Below are positions 61,419 to 64,000 of a stretch of 64,000 bases of DNA, piece by piece (positions within the stretch are counted from its first letter, which is position 1; every line of letters starts with the position of its first letter). The position numbers were made by a program, and so were the translations under genes. The notes under the pieces were generated by a model. That model did no database searches and was not told where the DNA came from. It saw only the letters and a program-made list of their open reading frames with translations. This stretch comes from an uncultured Dokdonia sp. (GTDB taxonomy: Bacteria > Bacteroidota > Bacteroidia > Flavobacteriales > Flavobacteriaceae), in assembly GCF_947492535.1 (NCBI RefSeq), contig NZ_CANLNH010000002.1:62001-126000 (forward strand). Direction: 5' to 3'.

Positions 61419-62453
61419 ATGTATCTATTAGAAGAAAAAATATGGTTTTGGTTATTACTGGTAATCCCAGCAGTAATAATTTTGTTTCTAGCCGTTGTTT
61501 TTTGGCAACGTACAGCACAAAAACGTTTTGCAGACAGCGCTTTACTTAAAAAACTAAGTCCAGAACGTTCACTGTTCAAACCTACACTTAAAATTCTCGT
61601 TATAAGCCTTGCTTTATTTTGTCTCGTTGTTGCACTAGTTAACCCTAAAATGGGTACAAAACTAGAAACTGTAAAGCGAGAAGGTGTTGATCTTGTTTTC
61701 GCCATCGATGTTTCAAAAAGTATGCTCGCTGAAGATATTGCTCCTAATCGTATGGAAAAATCTAAGCAGTTAGTGACACAAATCATAAACAATTTAGGAA
61801 GCGATCGTATAGGTATCATTGCCTATGCTGGGAGTGCTTATCCTCAATTACCTATTACAACAGATTATAGCAGTGCTAAACTGTTTTTAAGTCAGATGAA
61901 TACCAATATGCTTTCTAGTCAAGGAACAGCCATTAGTGAGGCCATCGAGCTTGCTAAAACGTATTATAATGACGAAGAGCAAACCAATAGAGTTCTTTTT
62001 ATTGTTTCAGATGGGGAAGATCATATAGGAGAATCATCAAATATTGCAGAACAAGCAAATCAAGAAGGGATTCGCATTTTTACAATAGGTGTAGGAGAGA
62101 CTACTGGAGGTCCTATCCCTTTAAAACGTAATGGTGTTATACAATCCTATAAAAAGAATCAAAACGGAGAAACCGTTATCACAAAACTGGACGAACAAAC
62201 ATTACAAGATATTGCCTCAGAAGCCAATGGTGAATATATTTATGGAAAGAACACATCAGATGTAACCGAGAAGGTAAAAGAAATCCTTAATGGAATGAAT
62301 AAAAAAGAATTTGAAGCAAAGCAATTTGCAGATTTTAAAGATCAATTCCAATGGTTTTTAGGTGCTGGATTACTGCTTCTCTTCTTAGATGTCTTTTTGT
62401 TAGATCGCAAAACGAGTTGGCTAAAAAAATTAAATTTATTTAATGAAAACTAA
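61419..62453 (+). CDS. batB: BatB, von Willebrand factor A membrane protein
   Basis: 344 residues, same layout as BatA: helix, vWA with MIDAS AIDVSKSMLAED, ITTDYSS and IVSDGEDHIGE, and a C-terminal helix (FLGAGLLLLFLDVFLL). BatA and BatB probably form a heteromeric metal-binding pair. It ends 9 nt before batC. Confidence 0.92.
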   Translation: MYLLEEKIWFWLLLVIPAVIILFLAVVFWQRTAQKRFADSALLKKLSPERSLFKPTLKILVISLALFCLVVALVNPKMGTKLETVKREGVDLVFAIDVSKSMLAEDIAPNRMEKSKQLVTQIINNLGSDRIGIIAYAGSAYPQLPITTDYSSAKLFLSQMNTNMLSSQGTAISEAIELAKTYYNDEEQTNRVLFIVSDGEDHIGESSNIAEQANQEGIRIFTIGVGETTGGPIPLKRNGVIQSYKKNQNGETVITKLDEQTLQDIASEANGEYIYGKNTSDVTEKVKEILNGMNKKEFEAKQFADFKDQFQWFLGAGLLLLFLDVFLLDRKTSWLKKLNLFNEN

Positions 62454-62462
62454 AAGAACGTC

Positions 62463-63332
62463 ATGAAACACTTTCTTTACATATATGTTATATGCTTTTC
62501 TCTGACAATAAGTGCTCAGAGCAAAAAACAAGCACCTATAAATCCGTATGCAGATACAGCAAGAGAGCTTGTGTTAGATGGTAATGAGCATCTCACTGAT
62601 AACGCTTTCGCGAAAGCGGAAGTAGCCTACAGAGAAGCAATATCTTTAGACCCTACAAGTGTTCCTGCAAAATACAATGCAGGAAACAACTATTATCGTA
62701 ATGAGAAGTATGAAGAAAGCATGGCTTCTTTAGTAAAAGCTTCTGAAGTTGCACAAACTAAAAAAGAAAAGCATAAAGCCTTTCATAATTTAGGAAATGC
62801 ACTCTACCAACAAGAAAATTGGGAAGGCGCCGTCGAAGCATATAAAAATGCACTGCGCAATGATCCTACTGATGAAGAGACGCGTTATAATCTCATGCTA
62901 GCCAAAAAAGAAAAAGACAAAAACGGTGGCGGCGGTGGCGGTGGCGACGATGAAAATGAAAATCAAGATAAAGATCAAAATCAAGATAAGGATAAAAACG
63001 AAAAAGATAAAGACGGCGAAGGAGACGAAAAAGAGAGTGACGAAGGCGAAAAGAAAGAGACTGATGATGAAGGTGAAGAAAAAGAAGATAAAGGAGATCA
63101 GAAAGAAGATGAAAATGGAAAACCTGAGGATAAAGAAAAAGAAGAATCTAGCGATAAAGGAGACGAAAAGAAAGAAAAACCTAAGCAGCAAGCTCCGCAA
63201 CCAGGACAATTATCTCCTCAGCAGGTACGTAGCCTCTTAGAAGCAATGCGTAATGAAGAACAAAAAACGCAAGAAAAAATAAATGCTAGAAAACAAAAAG
63301 GAGCAAAAGTAAAAACCGAGAAAGATTGGTAA
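62463..63332 (+). CDS. batC: BatC, TPR protein with charged tail
   Basis: 289 residues: signal peptide, three TPR units (about 35-140; AKYNAGNNYYRNEKYEESMASLVKA), then a poly-Gly and Lys/Glu/Asp-rich low-complexity tail (about 158-245) and a final conserved helix (SPQQVRSLLEAMRNEEQKTQEKI). The last helix probably docks on a partner. The palindrome at 62603-62618 encodes AFAKA in the first TPR. The tail produces spurious frames on the other strand. Confidence 0.88.
   Translation: MKHFLYIYVICFSLTISAQSKKQAPINPYADTARELVLDGNEHLTDNAFAKAEVAYREAISLDPTSVPAKYNAGNNYYRNEKYEESMASLVKASEVAQTKKEKHKAFHNLGNALYQQENWEGAVEAYKNALRNDPTDEETRYNLMLAKKEKDKNGGGGGGGDDENENQDKDQNQDKDKNEKDKDGEGDEKESDEGEKKETDDEGEEKEDKGDQKEDENGKPEDKEKEESSDKGDEKKEKPKQQAPQPGQLSPQQVRSLLEAMRNEEQKTQEKINARKQKGAKVKTEKDW
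62603..62618. repeat. TTTCGCGAAA palindrome inside batC
   Basis: CGCTTTCGCGAAAGCG read as AFAKA (DNAFAKAEVAYRE), fitting the Ala positions of a TPR helix. Confidence 0.9.
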
Positions 63333-63347
63333 ATTCGTAACATCATT

Positions 63348-64000
63348 ATGAAATTAAAACTGTACATATTCTCTATAATCTTGCTTTCTATAGCAACGGT
63401 ATCTGCACAGGATGTGTCCTTCAATGCCAAAGTAAATAAGAAAAAGCTAGGTGTTAATGAACGATTACGTATTGACTTTGAAGTAAATCAAGATGGAGAT
63501 AATTTTAAAAGACCTGATTTTAAAGGCTTCAAAGTATTTTCAGGACCTAATCAATCAGTAAGTAGAAGTTGGGTAAATGGAAAAGGAACGTATTCTAAAA
63601 CCTTTAGTTACATTCTTATTCCTACAAAAAGAGGAAAATTTACAATAGAACAAGCAGAAATTACCATTAAAGGTGAGGTGTATAAATCTCCTCCTTTAGA
63701 AGTAACAGTAACTGCTGCAGTAGATAAACCAAAAGATGGGAATGACGCTGCCTATATTGCGTCAGAAAAGATCCATTTAGTAGCCGAAGTTTCTAAAAGC
63801 AGTCCTTATCTAAACCAAGCATTTACTGTTGTATACAAACTATATGTATCTCCAGAAACGAGTGTGAGTAACTGGAGAGAAATTGATTCTCCAAAATTTT
63901 CTGATTTCTGGAGTCAGAATATAGATGAAAAGCAGTTTAAAATATATGAAGGAGAATATCAAGGAGAGCCTTATAGATATGTGATTTTAAGGCGTACTGT
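63348..64000 (+). CDS. batD: BatD (oxygen-tolerance) protein, 3' truncated by the window
   Basis: Starts at ATG 63348, 15 nt after batC, and stays open to the edge (217 codons). Signal peptide MKLKLYIFSIILLSIATVSAQ is followed by repeated immunoglobulin-like domains with the BatD opening VSFNAKVNKKKLGVNERLRIDFEVNQDG and FKGFKVFSGPNQSVSRSWVNGK. It is the large envelope component of the Bat system. Confidence 0.9.
   Translation, partial: MKLKLYIFSIILLSIATVSAQDVSFNAKVNKKKLGVNERLRIDFEVNQDGDNFKRPDFKGFKVFSGPNQSVSRSWVNGKGTYSKTFSYILIPTKRGKFTIEQAEITIKGEVYKSPPLEVTVTAAVDKPKDGNDAAYIASEKIHLVAEVSKSSPYLNQAFTVVYKLYVSPETSVSNWREIDSPKFSDFWSQNIDEKQFKIYEGEYQGEPYRYVILRRT

Noticed and set aside
61391-61819. 142-codon minus frame over batB
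   Set aside because: Antisense to a clear vWA domain; low-complexity Ser-rich product.
62900-63180. Repeat array resembling a CRISPR or tandem repeat
   Set aside because: The repetition is in-codon low complexity (GAA/GAT/AAA) of the batC tail, with no spacers.
62898-63209. Minus-strand frame of 103 codons, and a + frame at 62926-63240
   Set aside because: Both are read out of the Lys/Glu/Asp-rich repeat of batC; the Phe/Ile-rich or Lys-rich products are what such a repeat gives in other frames.

Overview
The window looks like a chromosomal segment of a marine-type flavobacterium (Bacteroidota, Flavobacteriaceae). The reasons are the low G+C, the gene order prs-rplY-pth-ribF-HTTM-serS, a Bat (MoxR/DUF58/BatABCD) aerotolerance operon, families common in this group (DUF4199, DUF4286, DUF6428, DUF5995), one promoter of the Bacteroidota type (TTTG, 18 nt, TAnnTTTG), and few Shine-Dalgarno-like sites. 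The genus cannot be fixed from the sequence alone.

Layout. 1-9.8 kb: an OlsF-like bifunctional aminolipid acyltransferase, an M28 peptidase, a DUF5995 protein, an S9 peptidase and an MBOAT/SGNH acyl-transfer pair. 9.9-13.4 kb: a leftward arsenic-type operon (arsR, a PLP group II decarboxylase, DUF6428, an ArsN-like acetyltransferase, arsC) with no efflux pump in view. 13.4-22 kb: TM2, VOC, DUF4199, two membrane-tethered LuxR-type regulators, a SerA-like dehydrogenase, a cupin, a TlpA-like lipoprotein and an S41 peptidase. 22-33.3 kb: a leftward housekeeping block (thioesterase, mgtE, rsmA, DUF4286, TPR, serS, HTTM, ribF, pth, rplY, prs). 33.4-34 kb: one intact tRNA-Leu(CAA), a broken copy interrupted by two hairpins, a third fragment next to another hairpin, and a small GIY-YIG nuclease gene between the first two. 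34-40.5 kb: a gene-poor, AT-rich accessory stretch with orphan hypotheticals, a double-glycine leader peptide, a small lipoprotein and a Vgb-like beta-propeller. 40.5-47.9 kb: CAP lipoprotein, 3-hydroxyanthranilate dioxygenase, pdxH, ALDH7-type dehydrogenase, MFS transporter, OmpA and helix-hairpin-helix proteins, GDPD. 48-56.5 kb: zinc-ribbon and SPFH pair, a short leader transcript, a PcfJ-like protein, phosphoesterase, AlbA/Schlafen-like protein, SDR and aldo/keto reductase. 56.6-64 kb: the Bat operon, running off the right edge inside batD.

The strongest unexplained structure is the palindrome CTTTCGCGAAAG, found in 18 perfect copies, often extended to CGCTTTCGCGAAAGCG. By my rough estimate much less than one copy is expected by chance. 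Thirteen copies lie inside genes and are translated as AFAKA (nine) or RFRES (four), never in the third frame. Other dispersed structure includes a ~105-bp repeat in two inverted copies (28.5 and 50.6 kb), hairpin units at tRNA-Leu fragments, a 31-bp copy of the arsC 3' end flanking the MBOAT/SGNH pair, and two tandem 15-bp palindromes at 54.7 kb. All product calls are from reading the sequence; no database search was run.
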